Origin: Anaerolineae bacterium
GTDB lineage: Bacteria > Chloroflexota > Anaerolineae > 4572-78 > J111
Reading direction: 5' to 3'
NCBI GenBank assembly: GCA_023151115.1
Contig: JAKLJP010000007.1
Coordinates: 186,001-250,000, forward strand
Length of the DNA stretch: 64,000 bases
This document shows, piece by piece, positions 18,438-26,732 of this stretch (positions are counted from its first letter, which is position 1; each line of letters begins with the position of its first letter). Under the pieces are notes generated by a model. The model did no database searches and had not been told where the DNA came from. It was given only the letters and a program-made list of their open reading frames with translations. Position numbers and translations under genes: made by a program.

Positions 18438-19214
18438 ATGCTCACCCTCCTCATCGTCGAAGACAACCCCAAACTCCGCACTGCGCTCAAAACTGGCCTG
18501 ACGGCGACTGGCTCAGTCACCGTCAGTTATGACTGCGGCAGTGGCGAAGAAGCCCTGGCCTACTGTCTGGAAGTGGCGTCTCAGACACCCGGTGTCTTTA
18601 AAGACACCGGGTGTCTACCCGACGTTATCCTGATGGACGTGCAACTGGCCGGAAAGATGAACGGCATCGAAGCTGCCGTTGCCATCCGGCGCGAATTTCC
18701 CCGCCTGCCGGTGGTCTTTTATTCTATCCAGGACGACGACGCCTATTACCGTGATTTTCGGCGTTCCGGCATCCTCAGTCACTACGCCTATGTCCGTAAA
18801 TCGAATTACTTGCTGCCTCAGATGATTGTGCCGCTGCTGCAAGACGCCGTAGCCGGGCGCAGTTTTATTGACCCCGACATCGAATCACGGGTGCAGGAGG
18901 TGCGCCATAAAGATGAGCAGTCGCCGCTGGCGCTGCTGGAACCCAACGAGCAGGCGGTGGCAAAATTGCTGGCCCAGGGCTTGAGCAACGAGCAAATCGC
19001 CGCCCGCCTGGGCTTCCGCGACAAGCGCACTATCAGCCGCACCAACGGCCAGATTTACGCCGCCTGGGGCCTGGCCGAAAGCGCCGCCGACGAAAAGATT
19101 GCCCGCACCCGCGCCGCCCTGATTCTCCACACCGGCCGGCTCATCGCCTGGAACGCCGCAGGCATCGCCCACGTCCAGAACGAGCGAGGGGAGTGGATTG
19201 TATGGGAAGGATAA
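18438..19214 (+). CDS. Response regulator with LuxR-like helix-turn-helix
   Basis: 258 residues. Receiver domain 1-135 with acidic pair E8/D9 and phospho-acceptor D67 (VILMDVQ); conserved Lys in YVRKSNYLL. The C-terminal part (about 165-235) has an HTH (EQAVAKLLAQGLSNEQIAAR, then LGFRDKRTISRTNGQIY) resembling LuxR-type output but divergent. It should bind DNA when phosphorylated. Its kinase partner follows directly, separated by a repeat hairpin. Residues 49-59 (SQTPGVFKDTG) are encoded by a perfect 34-bp palindrome inserted in the receiver domain before the D67 strand. Confidence 0.9.
   Translation: MLTLLIVEDNPKLRTALKTGLTATGSVTVSYDCGSGEEALAYCLEVASQTPGVFKDTGCLPDVILMDVQLAGKMNGIEAAVAIRREFPRLPVVFYSIQDDDAYYRDFRRSGILSHYAYVRKSNYLLPQMIVPLLQDAVAGRSFIDPDIESRVQEVRHKDEQSPLALLEPNEQAVAKLLAQGLSNEQIAARLGFRDKRTISRTNGQIYAAWGLAESAADEKIARTRAALILHTGRLIAWNAAGIAHVQNERGEWIVWEG
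18583..18616. repeat. Perfect 34-bp palindrome inside the response regulator gene
   Basis: AGACACCCGGTGTCTTT is followed immediately by its exact reverse complement. Each arm also contains the shorter palindrome GACACC(C)GGTGTC. It is read in frame. Confidence 0.95.
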
Positions 19215-19292
19215 TCAGCAGAGGAGCAGGGGAGCAGGGGAGCAGGGGGGAATTTTTCACCTCCGCTCCCCCGCTCCCCTGCTCCCCTGCTC
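19208..19292. repeat. GGAGCAGG-type repeat hairpin between regulator and kinase genes
   Basis: Left arm is four GGAGCAGG-like units, loop GGAATTTTTCACC, right arm CGCTCCCC/TGCTCCCC units. It has the same unit and loop as the element inside the WD40 gene. Confidence 0.85.
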
Positions 19293-19299
19293 AAACACT

Positions 19300-21483
19300 A
19301 TGACCGGCAACCTTCTCCTCGACTGGGCAATCATCGCCGTCTCTTTATTCAACACAGTTCTGCTGCTCTGGCTCGGCCTGACTGTAGTGCTCACCACTGA
19401 CCATCGCTCCTGGGGGGTCTGGCTGGTAGGCGGCGGGCTGCTGACCAGCGGCGTTTTTTTTGTCAGCCATACCGCTATTCTGGGCTATGGCCTGCATACG
19501 CTAGGCCAGGGCTTGAACTTTTGGTGGCGCACCGGCTGGCTGCCGGTGGTTATTTCGCCGCTGGCCTGGTATGTAGCCATGCTCTGGTACGCCGGATTCT
19601 GGCAGTGGCGCATCGGCCCGGAGTCTCCCGTGCAGCTGGGCCGGCAGCGGTTCGGCTTGATTGTAGCCCTGCTGCTGGCGATGATCCTGGTCGGGCTGCT
19701 CATCTTTGCCAACCCGCTGCCCTCGTTTATCCAGGTCAGCCAGCTTCAACTTTCGACCACACCCGAAGTCGGCGGCATCCCAGTGTTGATCCTGGTTTAT
19801 CCGCTCTACATTCTGCTCTGCATCGGCCTGTCGCTCGACGCGCTGCGCCATCCCGCTCCTTCGGGCCGGGTGATGGGTGATCTGGCCCGCCGCCGGGCGC
19901 GGCCCTGGCTCATCGCCGCTTCGCTCAGCCTACTGTTGGTCAGCCTGCTGGTCGGCTGGGTCATGGTCTGGGTGGTGCTCAATGCCCGGCAGGCGTTTCC
20001 ACCGGGCGGCTTCTTCACCCATCTGGCGCTGACCATCGGCTGGTTTGACCTGGTGATTGACCTGCTGATTGCCTCCGCCGTGGTGTTGATGGGCCGAGCC
20101 ATTGTTTCGTATGAGGTATTTACCGGCAAAACGCTGCCCCGGCGCGGCTTTTTCCGCCACTGGCGCAGTGCGGTCATCCTGGCCGCGGGCTATGGGGTGG
20201 TGGTCGGCGGAACCATTGCCATCCAACTGCGGCCCATTTACAGTTTGCTGCTGACGACCATGCTGATGGTGGCTTTCTATGCCCTGTTCAGTTGGCGCTC
20301 CTTTGTCGAGCGGGACCAGTACATCCATCAGTTGCGGCCCTTTGTAACCAGCCAGCGGCTTTACGACCACCTGCTGGCAGCCACGCCTGCCGCCGAGGAG
20401 AGTTTAGGCGAAACCGGCTCGTTTCAGGCCCTCTGCGCTGATATCCTGGGCGCACGCCTAGCCTACCTGATCCCCCTGGGCGCGTTAGCCCCCCTGGTCG
20501 GCGCTCCTCTGACCTACCCCCATAATGCTCCTCTGCCCCCCCGCCCCCCCGCTCCCCTGCTGGCCTCCCTCACCCCCCAAACCATCTGCCTCCCCCTCGA
20601 CCCCCAGCATTACGGCGGCGCGCTGTGGGCTGTCCCACTGTGGAGCGAGCGCGGTCTGATCGGCCTGCTGCTGCTGGGCGAAAAGCGCGACGGCGGCCTC
20701 TACACCCAGGAGGAGATGGAAATTGCCCGCGCCAGCGGCGAGCGACTGATTGATACCAGGGCCAGCGTCGAGTTGGCCCGCCGGCTGATGGCCTTGCAGC
20801 GCCAGAGGCTGGCCCAAACCCAAATCCTTGACCAACGAACCCGCCGCGTGCTGCACGACGAAATTCTGCCCAGCCTGCATACCGCCATGCTCATGCTGAC
20901 CGCCGACCACCGACCACCGACCGGCGATAATCTCCAATCCCCAATCTCCAATACCCAATACCCAGAGGGCACGATGTCTCCAATCCCCCTCCTCACCGAC
21001 ATTCACCACCAAATCTCCGACCTGTTGCGGGAACTGCCGGCGGCGGCAGCTTCGGAGGTGAGCCGGCTGGGGCTGGTGAACGCGCTCCGCCGGGCTGTGG
21101 CCGACGAATGGGGCCGGGCTTTTGACGGCGTCGAGTGGCATGTCGAGCCGGAAGCCGAGGCCAGAGCACAGACCATTCCAGCCTTGACCGCCGAAGTGCT
21201 CTTTTACGCCGCCCGTGAAGGGGTGCGTAACGCCGCCCGCCACGGCCGGGCCGAAGCGACTAGCCCATTACAGCTTAAAATTTGTATTTCCTGGCGCGAC
21301 GGGCTGGAACTGGTCATCGAAGACAATGGGGTGGGCCTGACCGTCAACAATTCTGGGAGCGGCGGCAGTGGCCAGGGGCTGGCCCTGCACAGTACCATGA
21401 TGGCCGTCATCGGGGGAACGCTGGCGCTGGAAAGCGCGCCGGGAGCCTACACACGGGTCACGCTGAGCCTGCCATCCTCGTAG
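19300..21483 (+). CDS. Membrane histidine kinase of the two-component pair
   Basis: 727 residues from ATG 19300. An earlier TTG at 19200 region would translate the hairpin and is disfavoured. About nine hydrophobic segments occupy residues 5-320. A GAF-like region follows (about 345-500), then a NarL-type dimerisation helix with the phospho-acceptor His in RRVLHDEILPSLHTAML, and an ATPase domain with N-box (GVRNAARHG), G1 (VIEDNGVGL) and G2 (GSGQGLAL). It pairs with the preceding response regulator. Two repeat-derived inserts are visible: a proline run in the GAF region (20526-20560) and about 27 residues (near 20905-20985) between the two dimerisation helices. Confidence 0.9.
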   Translation: MTGNLLLDWAIIAVSLFNTVLLLWLGLTVVLTTDHRSWGVWLVGGGLLTSGVFFVSHTAILGYGLHTLGQGLNFWWRTGWLPVVISPLAWYVAMLWYAGFWQWRIGPESPVQLGRQRFGLIVALLLAMILVGLLIFANPLPSFIQVSQLQLSTTPEVGGIPVLILVYPLYILLCIGLSLDALRHPAPSGRVMGDLARRRARPWLIAASLSLLLVSLLVGWVMVWVVLNARQAFPPGGFFTHLALTIGWFDLVIDLLIASAVVLMGRAIVSYEVFTGKTLPRRGFFRHWRSAVILAAGYGVVVGGTIAIQLRPIYSLLLTTMLMVAFYALFSWRSFVERDQYIHQLRPFVTSQRLYDHLLAATPAAEESLGETGSFQALCADILGARLAYLIPLGALAPLVGAPLTYPHNAPLPPRPPAPLLASLTPQTICLPLDPQHYGGALWAVPLWSERGLIGLLLLGEKRDGGLYTQEEMEIARASGERLIDTRASVELARRLMALQRQRLAQTQILDQRTRRVLHDEILPSLHTAMLMLTADHRPPTGDNLQSPISNTQYPEGTMSPIPLLTDIHHQISDLLRELPAAAASEVSRLGLVNALRRAVADEWGRAFDGVEWHVEPEAEARAQTIPALTAEVLFYAAREGVRNAARHGRAEATSPLQLKICISWRDGLELVIEDNGVGLTVNNSGSGGSGQGLALHSTMMAVIGGTLALESAPGAYTRVTLSLPSS
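20526..20560. repeat. C-rich single-arm repeat inside the kinase gene
   Basis: CCCCCCGC/TCCCCTGC-like units encoding PLPPRPPAPLL in the GAF region; it matches the right arm of the GGAGCAGG family. Confidence 0.5.
20900..20963. repeat. CGACCAC and AATCTCC heptamer arrays inside the kinase dimerisation domain
   Basis: Three CGACCAC/CGACCGG units are followed by CCAATCT/CCAATAC units. They are in frame and encode HRPPTGDNLQSPISNTQYP between helix 1 and helix 2. Confidence 0.7.
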
Positions 21484-21628
21484 ATGTCGTCACAAGCTTA
21501 AGACACGCCAGCGCTGATAAAAACTCCTACGGCGGTCAGCCGTCAGCGGTCGTATTTACGAAGGGGATTGTCATTACCCCCCAAACCCGATATAATGAAA
21601 GGATAGGAGTCGCAGGGCGAGACACGCT

Positions 21629-23050
21629 ATGCCAGAACCCGATTTACAAGCATTGCTACGAGCAGGCATTACCGCCGCCAAAGCCGGTCAGCGCGAGCAG
21701 GCCCGCCAAACACTGCTGCGGGTCATCGAGCAGGATGAGGCCAGCATCCCGGCCTGGCTCTGGCTCAGCACGGTACTTGACGACCGGGAGGAGCGCCGCA
21801 TCTGCCTGGAAAACGTGCTGACCCTGGACCCGGACAACACCCATGCCCGTGCAGGCTTGCTTCGACTGGACCAGCCGGCCCAAGAGGACCGCAAACCGGA
21901 GACCCATTCGACACTCCCTGCGGTCGCAGGGCAAGCCGCAAACCGCAGCCTACCGCCTCCTGTTGATCCCCCCCTTCAAGTAGAACCAAAACCATCTGTA
22001 ACTTCGTCACAACTCCGCTCTAGCCGTTATACCCGTCTACACCCCCGGCCCCCAGCCCTCCCACCCCCGCCCCCCGGAAATGGCTGTCCTTTCTGTCGCA
22101 AACCTATCTCTGCTACGGCCACCCTCTGCCCTCATTGTCAGCTTCCCTTGGTCATGAACTGCCCCGCCTGTGGCGCAGAAACCGATGTCGAGCAACCGGC
22201 CTGTCCCCGCTGCGGCCAGGCGATGGGCAACTATCGCCGCAAGGTAAGCTACTTCAGCAGCCTGGCTGCGGCTTATCAGGCCAACAACCACCCCGAAGAC
22301 AGTCTCAAAGCCTGGCAAGCCGTCCAGACCCTCGAACCGGATTACCCCGACCTGCACTTTTACCTGGGGCAAGCCCAGATGGGTTTGGGGCGAGAAGACC
22401 GAGCGACGAACAGCCTACAACGCGCCCTTAAAGAAAACCCCAAGTCTACGCAGGCGCATTATGCCCTGGCCGAGATGTTACGGCTGCGAGGTGAGATTGA
22501 AGAGGCTTATCCCTACTATCTCAAAATAACCCAACTCGACCCCAAGCACGGCCTGGCCTGGCTGCGCTTAGGCCAGCTTTACGAGCAAGCGCGGCGGTCA
22601 AAGGAGGCCCTTCAGGCTTACCAACGCGCCGCTAAATTGCTTGAAACTGGCTCGATGGAGAGCCGGCAAGTTCGCCAGCAACTACACCTGCTCCAACCCG
22701 CGTTGCCGGAGGCGATGATGACCGGCTGGTCGGAGTTGATCCGCCAAATGAGCGGGCCGGTGCTGGTTGGTCTGTTCGCGGTCTTGCTTGACTCCGGCCT
22801 GCGGCCCTGGTGGATTGACTGGAGCGGCTGGCTGGGCCTGCTGCTGACCCTGCTGGGTGCATTTCTGTGGGTAAGCGGCGATAGTTTGCCCCGGAATCCG
22901 CTGATATGTGAGTTGGTAGGTCAAGAGGGACTGGCAGAAACGGACCTACGGCAGCCTCTGGCCTTCTTTGGCCTCTTTTGCTGGCTCTTTGCTTTTGCCT
23001 TAATTGTCATGCCCATTGGCCAATCCTGGCCTGAGCCGCCAACCCCATGA
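21629..23050 (+). CDS. TPR protein with double zinc ribbon and C-terminal membrane segments
   Basis: 473 residues. An N-terminal helical repeat region (1-80; GQREQARQTLLRVIEQDEAS) precedes a Pro-rich linker (about 85-150). Two zinc ribbons follow near 153-195 (CPFCRKP...CPHCQ and CPACGAE...CPRCG), then TPRs (about 205-345; LKAWQAVQTLEPDYPDLHFY), then two or three hydrophobic segments at 370-470. Probably a membrane-anchored scaffold; function unknown. Its stop overlaps the rhomboid start as ATGA, so the two are translationally coupled and may work together at the membrane. Confidence 0.85.
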   Translation: MPEPDLQALLRAGITAAKAGQREQARQTLLRVIEQDEASIPAWLWLSTVLDDREERRICLENVLTLDPDNTHARAGLLRLDQPAQEDRKPETHSTLPAVAGQAANRSLPPPVDPPLQVEPKPSVTSSQLRSSRYTRLHPRPPALPPPPPGNGCPFCRKPISATATLCPHCQLPLVMNCPACGAETDVEQPACPRCGQAMGNYRRKVSYFSSLAAAYQANNHPEDSLKAWQAVQTLEPDYPDLHFYLGQAQMGLGREDRATNSLQRALKENPKSTQAHYALAEMLRLRGEIEEAYPYYLKITQLDPKHGLAWLRLGQLYEQARRSKEALQAYQRAAKLLETGSMESRQVRQQLHLLQPALPEAMMTGWSELIRQMSGPVLVGLFAVLLDSGLRPWWIDWSGWLGLLLTLLGAFLWVSGDSLPRNPLICELVGQEGLAETDLRQPLAFFGLFCWLFAFALIVMPIGQSWPEPPTP

Positions 23051-23799
23051 AGTTGATTGTCGTTATCCTGACCATTATCGCCAGTTATTTCTTTTTGCTG
23101 CCGTTAAAAGATCGCCGGCATCGCAAAAAAGGCTTCCCCTGGATGACCCTGAGTCTGGTTATCCTCAATGTGCTGATTTTTATCGGGGTTAGCCTGTTCC
23201 TGGCCCGTTATACTGAAGAAGATGGATTTATCAAGCTCTATCCTTTCCTGGAAGTACCCCAATTGATCCTCGATAGGCAAGGACTGGGCGTTTTTTCTGT
23301 TTTAAGCAGCGGCTTTCTGCACGGGGGTATTGCGCATTTAGTGGGCAATATGTTCGCCCTCTGGTTTTTTGGCCGCAAAGTAGAAGATGCCACCGGCCCG
23401 ATGCGGTTTCTCTTTCTTTACCTGCTGTGTCTCTTTACCAGCAGCATCTTTGATGCGCTGACGGGCATATTTAGAGGCCAGGCGGCGTTGGCTATGCCCA
23501 GCCTGGGGGCCAGCGGCGCTATTTTTGGGATTATGACCGCCTACCTGTTTCTTTACTCCGGGGAACAGATTTTAACCTTTATTGCTGTTTGGATTATTCC
23601 CATACCTGTCCCGCTGTGGATACCCGCCTGGGTTCATATTGTGCAAAATTTGATGGTCAATGCCCTGATTGGCGAATTAGTCCAGGAAGGGTTGATCAAG
23701 ACAAACGTCGGCGTTTTTGCTCACCTGGGCGGAGGTATCGGCGGACTGCTCTGTATTTTCCTCTTTGTGCATCCCGATGTGCTGGCTCAGCGGCGGTAG
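23047..23799 (+). CDS. Rhomboid-family intramembrane serine protease
   Basis: 250 residues, at least six membrane segments. The catalytic Ser is S156 in GASGAIFG and the catalytic His is H226 in FAHLGGGIGG; the conserved HGGIAHLVGNM precedes (H92/H97). It should cleave single-span membrane proteins within the bilayer. It overlaps the TPR/zinc-ribbon gene by four bases. Substrate unknown. The 40-residue insert between the fourth and fifth helices (SGEQILTF...VHIVQ) is normal for large-loop rhomboids. Confidence 0.92.
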   Translation: MKLIVVILTIIASYFFLLPLKDRRHRKKGFPWMTLSLVILNVLIFIGVSLFLARYTEEDGFIKLYPFLEVPQLILDRQGLGVFSVLSSGFLHGGIAHLVGNMFALWFFGRKVEDATGPMRFLFLYLLCLFTSSIFDALTGIFRGQAALAMPSLGASGAIFGIMTAYLFLYSGEQILTFIAVWIIPIPVPLWIPAWVHIVQNLMVNALIGELVQEGLIKTNVGVFAHLGGGIGGLLCIFLFVHPDVLAQRR

Positions 23800-23809
23800 G
23801 TAAACGTTC

Positions 23810-24649
23810 GTGCCTGCTCAAAAAACAGTTGTCATCACCGGCGCATCCACTGGCATCGGCGCGGCCTGCGCTTTACATCTCGACCGCCTGGGCTGGCAGG
23901 TTTTTGCCGGGGTGCGGAAGCCTGCCGATGGCGAAGCTTTGCGCCAACAAGCCTCCGACCGGCTGACGCCCCTGCTGCTCGACGTGACCGACCCGGCGGC
24001 CATCGCGGCGGCAGCCACCGCCGTCACCGCTACGGCCGGCGAGGGTGGCCTGGCCGGGCTGGTCAATAATGCCGGGATTGCCCTGGGCGGCCCGCTGGAA
24101 TTTGTGCCCATTGCCCATCTGCGGCAGCAGCTTGAGGTCAACGTGATCGGTCAAATGGCCGTGACCCAGGCTTTTTTGCCGCTGCTCCGCCGGGGGCCGG
24201 GCCGGGTGGTCAACATGGGTTCGATCAGCGGGCGGGTGGCCATGCCCTTTGTTGGCCCCTACGCCGCCTCTAAATTCGCAATGGAAGCGCTGACCGACTC
24301 GCTGCGGGTGGAACTGCGGCCCTGGGACATCCACGTTTCTATTGTGGAACCCGGCCCGATTGCCACCCCCATCTGGCAGAAGTCGCTCACTGCCGCCGAC
24401 GAATTGACCCAGGCCCTGCCCCCCGCCGCCCATCAACTTTACGGCGCAGCCATTGCCAAAGCGCGAGAACGGCTTGTCGCCGCCAGTCAAGCCGGCATTC
24501 CCCCTGAAACTGTCGCCCAGGTGGTCGCCCACGCCTTAACCTCCCCCCGCCCCAAAACTCGCTACCCCATCGGCCGCGGCGTCCGGCTGGCTATCCTCTT
24601 CGCCAAGTTTTTCCCCGACCGCCTGCGTGATTGGCTGATCACCCGGTAG
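23810..24649 (+). CDS. Short-chain dehydrogenase/reductase (SDR)
   Basis: 279 residues, classical SDR size. NAD(P)-binding TGASTGIG (10-17), NNAG (86-89), Ser in MGSIS (138/140) and the catalytic Y151xxxK155 (YAASK) are all present. GTG start 10 bp after the rhomboid stop, with AGGT upstream. The C-terminal extension with PIGRGVRLAILFAKFFPDRL resembles the SDRs near retinol/17-beta-hydroxysteroid dehydrogenase-like enzymes; the substrate cannot be named. Its TAG stop is the first bases of a heptamer array. Confidence 0.92.
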   Translation: MPAQKTVVITGASTGIGAACALHLDRLGWQVFAGVRKPADGEALRQQASDRLTPLLLDVTDPAAIAAAATAVTATAGEGGLAGLVNNAGIALGGPLEFVPIAHLRQQLEVNVIGQMAVTQAFLPLLRRGPGRVVNMGSISGRVAMPFVGPYAASKFAMEALTDSLRVELRPWDIHVSIVEPGPIATPIWQKSLTAADELTQALPPAAHQLYGAAIAKARERLVAASQAGIPPETVAQVVAHALTSPRPKTRYPIGRGVRLAILFAKFFPDRLRDWLITR

Positions 24650-24719
24650 AAGGTAGATAGAGGATAGAAGATGGTAGATAGAAAGAACTATCTTCTATCC
24701 TCTATCTTCTATCCTCTCT
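24647..24719. repeat. GATAGAG/GTAGATA heptamer hairpin
   Basis: Left arm GTAGAAG, GTAGATA, GAGGATA, GAAGATG, GTAGATA; right arm CTATCTTCTATCCTCTATC. The SDR stop codon lies in its first unit. Confidence 0.85.
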
Positions 24720-24785
24720 CCCCGCCTTGCGCGTCCGGCGATTCACTCTATAATCGTCGGTAGATTACTAATTATGACTTTTTCT

Positions 24786-24812
24786 GACTACTGGTTACTG
24801 ACTACTGATGAC
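24786..24812. repeat. TGACTAC heptamer array
   Basis: Units TGACTAC, TGGTTAC, TGACTAC, TGATGAC in 7-bp phase, just upstream of the acuI ribosome binding site; no complementary arm. Confidence 0.65.
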
Positions 24813-24831
24813 TGTTTTCAAAGGAGAAACT

Positions 24832-25830
24832 ATGCCACAGGATACCTTCAAAGCATGGGTGGTTGACCAAAAAGACGGGCAGATGCAGGTTGAGCTGCGG
24901 GAGCTGGCGCGGGAGGCGCTGCCGGAAGGGGAGGTGCTGGTCAAGGTTGCTTATTCCACCCTCAACTACAAGGATGGCCTGGCCATGACCGGACAGGGCA
25001 AGATTATCCGCAAGTTTCCGCTGGTGCCGGGGATTGATTTTTCCGGCACCGTCGTCGAGTCGGCCTCGCCCGATTATCAACCGGGCGATAAGGTGGTGCT
25101 GACCGGCTGGGGCGTTGGCGAGAGCCATTGGGGCGGCTTTGCCCAACTGGCCCGGGTCAAGGCCGGCTGGCTGCTCCCGCTGCCAAAGGAGCTGAGCCTC
25201 AAGCAGGCCATGGGCATCGGCACCGCCGGGTTCACGGCCATGCTCTGTATCATGGCCCTCGAAGCGAAGGGTCTGACCCCCGCCGATCAACGCGAAGTGG
25301 TGGTGACCGGCGCAGCGGGCGGCGTGGGCAGTATTGCCGTGGCCATATTGGCCAATCTGGGCTATAACGTCGTCGCCTCAACCGGGCGGGCCGAACTGCA
25401 CGATTACCTGCGCTGGCTGGGGGCCAAACAAATTTTAGACCGCTCGGTGCTGGCCAAGCCTGGCCGGCCGTTGGAATCGGAGCGCTGGGCCGGGGCGGTG
25501 GATACCGTCGGCGGCGACACCCTGGCCGCGCTGCTGCCGGGGATGGCCCAGGAGACCAGCATCGCTGCCTGTGGTAATGCCGGTGGCTTTAGCCTGAATA
25601 CCACCGTGTTCCCCTTTATTTTGCGCGGGGTCAGCATCCTGGGCATCAATTCGGTGCTGACGCCCCAGCCCCGCCGCCTTGAAGCCTGGGCGCGGCTGGC
25701 CCGCGATCTGCCCCTGGAGGCGCTGGGGGCCATGATCCAGGAAGCGCCCCTGGCCGCCCTGCCCGAATTGAGCCAGCAAATCCTCAAGGGGCAGATCAGA
25801 GGCCGGGTGGTGATTGACGTCAATGCCTGA
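24832..25830 (+). CDS. acuI: Acrylyl-CoA reductase-type MDR oxidoreductase (YhdH/AcuI family)
   Basis: 332 residues; AAAGGAG seven bases before the ATG. Medium-chain dehydrogenase without the structural zinc loop. Visible are the start motif LNYKDGLAMTG, the cofactor-binding VVTGAAGGVGSIA, and family blocks DTVGGDTLA and GILGINSV(L). The YhdH/YhfP family reduces acryloyl-CoA with NADPH; some members are generic quinone reductases, so the physiological substrate is less certain than the family. Single-gene unit, closed by a strong terminator at 25841-25867. Confidence 0.88.
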   Translation: MPQDTFKAWVVDQKDGQMQVELRELAREALPEGEVLVKVAYSTLNYKDGLAMTGQGKIIRKFPLVPGIDFSGTVVESASPDYQPGDKVVLTGWGVGESHWGGFAQLARVKAGWLLPLPKELSLKQAMGIGTAGFTAMLCIMALEAKGLTPADQREVVVTGAAGGVGSIAVAILANLGYNVVASTGRAELHDYLRWLGAKQILDRSVLAKPGRPLESERWAGAVDTVGGDTLAALLPGMAQETSIAACGNAGGFSLNTTVFPFILRGVSILGINSVLTPQPRRLEAWARLARDLPLEALGAMIQEAPLAALPELSQQILKGQIRGRVVIDVNA

Positions 25831-25840
25831 CCTCAAATAA

Positions 25841-25867
25841 AAAGTCCCGCGTAAACGGCGGGACTTT
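25841..25867 (+). terminator. Intrinsic terminator after acuI
   Basis: AAAGTCCCGC pairs with GCGGGACTTT across a 7-base loop, followed by T-rich sequence. Confidence 0.9.
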
Positions 25868-25984
25868 TGTTTCTCTACAAACCTCAATTAAACACCTTGA
25901 ACGGCCATTGCTTCAAAAGCCACTTACAATGGCTCTGTCTCAGCCAGGGTGAAGTTGAGCTTTTCAAAGCCGATGACCCGACCG

Positions 25985-26066
25985 AAGATGGAGGACCGGA
26001 GACCGGTCGGCTTAATCCCCGGTCTTCGGTCCCCCGTCCCCGGTCACAAACGGATTTCCCCTTTAG
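25985..26066. repeat. GACCGGA-type heptamer hairpin with conserved flank
   Basis: GACCGGAGACCGG on the left; CCCCGGTCTTCGGTCCCCCG on the right. The following CCCCGGTCACAAACGGATTT and TCCCCTTT recurs (with changes) at 26683-26708. Confidence 0.75.
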
Positions 26067-26096
26067 CTGGCGTGCTTCTCTGAAACGTTAACTAAC

Positions 26097-26351
26097 TTAC
26101 GCAGCCCGCTTCAATTCCTCTCGTACCACACGTCGTAAAGTTTCTTCTAGGGGTTCTGTTTGTTGCTTAATATATGTTTGCAAGGCATTGTTAATCAAAG
26201 TCTGATAATTGCCGCCACCCGCCGCATTAACTTGAGCGCGAAACCAGTCCAAAATGTCATTGTCCAGGCGAATGGTAATTCGCGTCTTTCCAGGCGGGGT
26301 TGGGTCAATAGCCCCACGTTTTCCTTGACTAAAATCATATTCTGCTTTCAT
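26097..26351 (-). CDS. brnA: BrnA antitoxin
   Basis: 84 residues from MKAEYDFSQGKRGAIDPTPP, the typical BrnA opening; longer upstream starts would read BrnT. The core TRITIRLDNDILDWFRAQVN then AAGGGNYQTLIN is the ribbon-helix-helix DNA-binding domain of this family. It neutralises BrnT and represses the operon. The start lies 17 bp inside the BrnT frame (read through its internal stop), the normal toxin-first order. The frame is intact. Confidence 0.9.
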   Translation of the reverse strand: MKAEYDFSQGKRGAIDPTPPGKTRITIRLDNDILDWFRAQVNAAGGGNYQTLINNALQTYIKQQTEPLEETLRRVVREELKRAA

Positions 26352-26622
26352 TGGCTTGTCCCTCATAATATTGTTTGCGTTCATAAGGCGTTGCTTTGCG
26401 TGCTGAGATAATACGAATGCTTTCTCCTCGTCAAGTGTAAACCACGACAAGGATCTGTCCAAAGGCATCCATACCAATGGTGACAAATCGCTCTTCATCA
26501 GGAAAGTCGTCCTCTACTGTAATGGCGAAATCATCAGCAAAGACGGGAACTGCGTCCGCAAATTCTATGCCATGTTTGCAATGATTTGATTTAGCTTTCT
26601 TGTCATCCCATTGGTATTCCAT
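26335..26622 (-). pseudogene. brnT: BrnT ribonuclease toxin, interrupted by in-frame TGA
   Basis: The start MEYQWDDKKAKSNHCKHGIE (ATG 26622) and DEERFVTIGMDAFGQILVVV are classic BrnT. After VVVYT comes TGA (26431-26433). The same frame then continues RGESIRIISARKATPYERKQ... to a TGA at 26335-26337 overlapping BrnA. The family usually has an aromatic residue here (YT-W/Y-RG), so a TGG-to-TGA change is the simplest reading. The lost part includes the conserved RIISAR.A...E. segment needed for RNase activity, so the toxin is probably inactive although its antitoxin is intact. Confidence 0.88.
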
Positions 26623-26732
26623 AAATAGATTATATGCACAAACGTACACTGTAACAAATTAACAACAAGAAACCCCGCCCCCGGTCCCAACAGATTTCCC
26701 CTTTTCTCCCCGCTCGACTATAATCCCCGGCC

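Noticed and set aside
25867..26091. 74-codon plus-strand frame after acuI
   Set aside because: Begins inside the terminator and consists mostly of heptamer repeat sequence.
9668..26433. Stop-codon reassignment as explanation for in-frame TAA/TGA in RHS and BrnT genes
   Set aside because: TAA and TGA both serve as normal stops of many intact genes here (for example trpGD ends in TAA, acuI and trpC in TGA).
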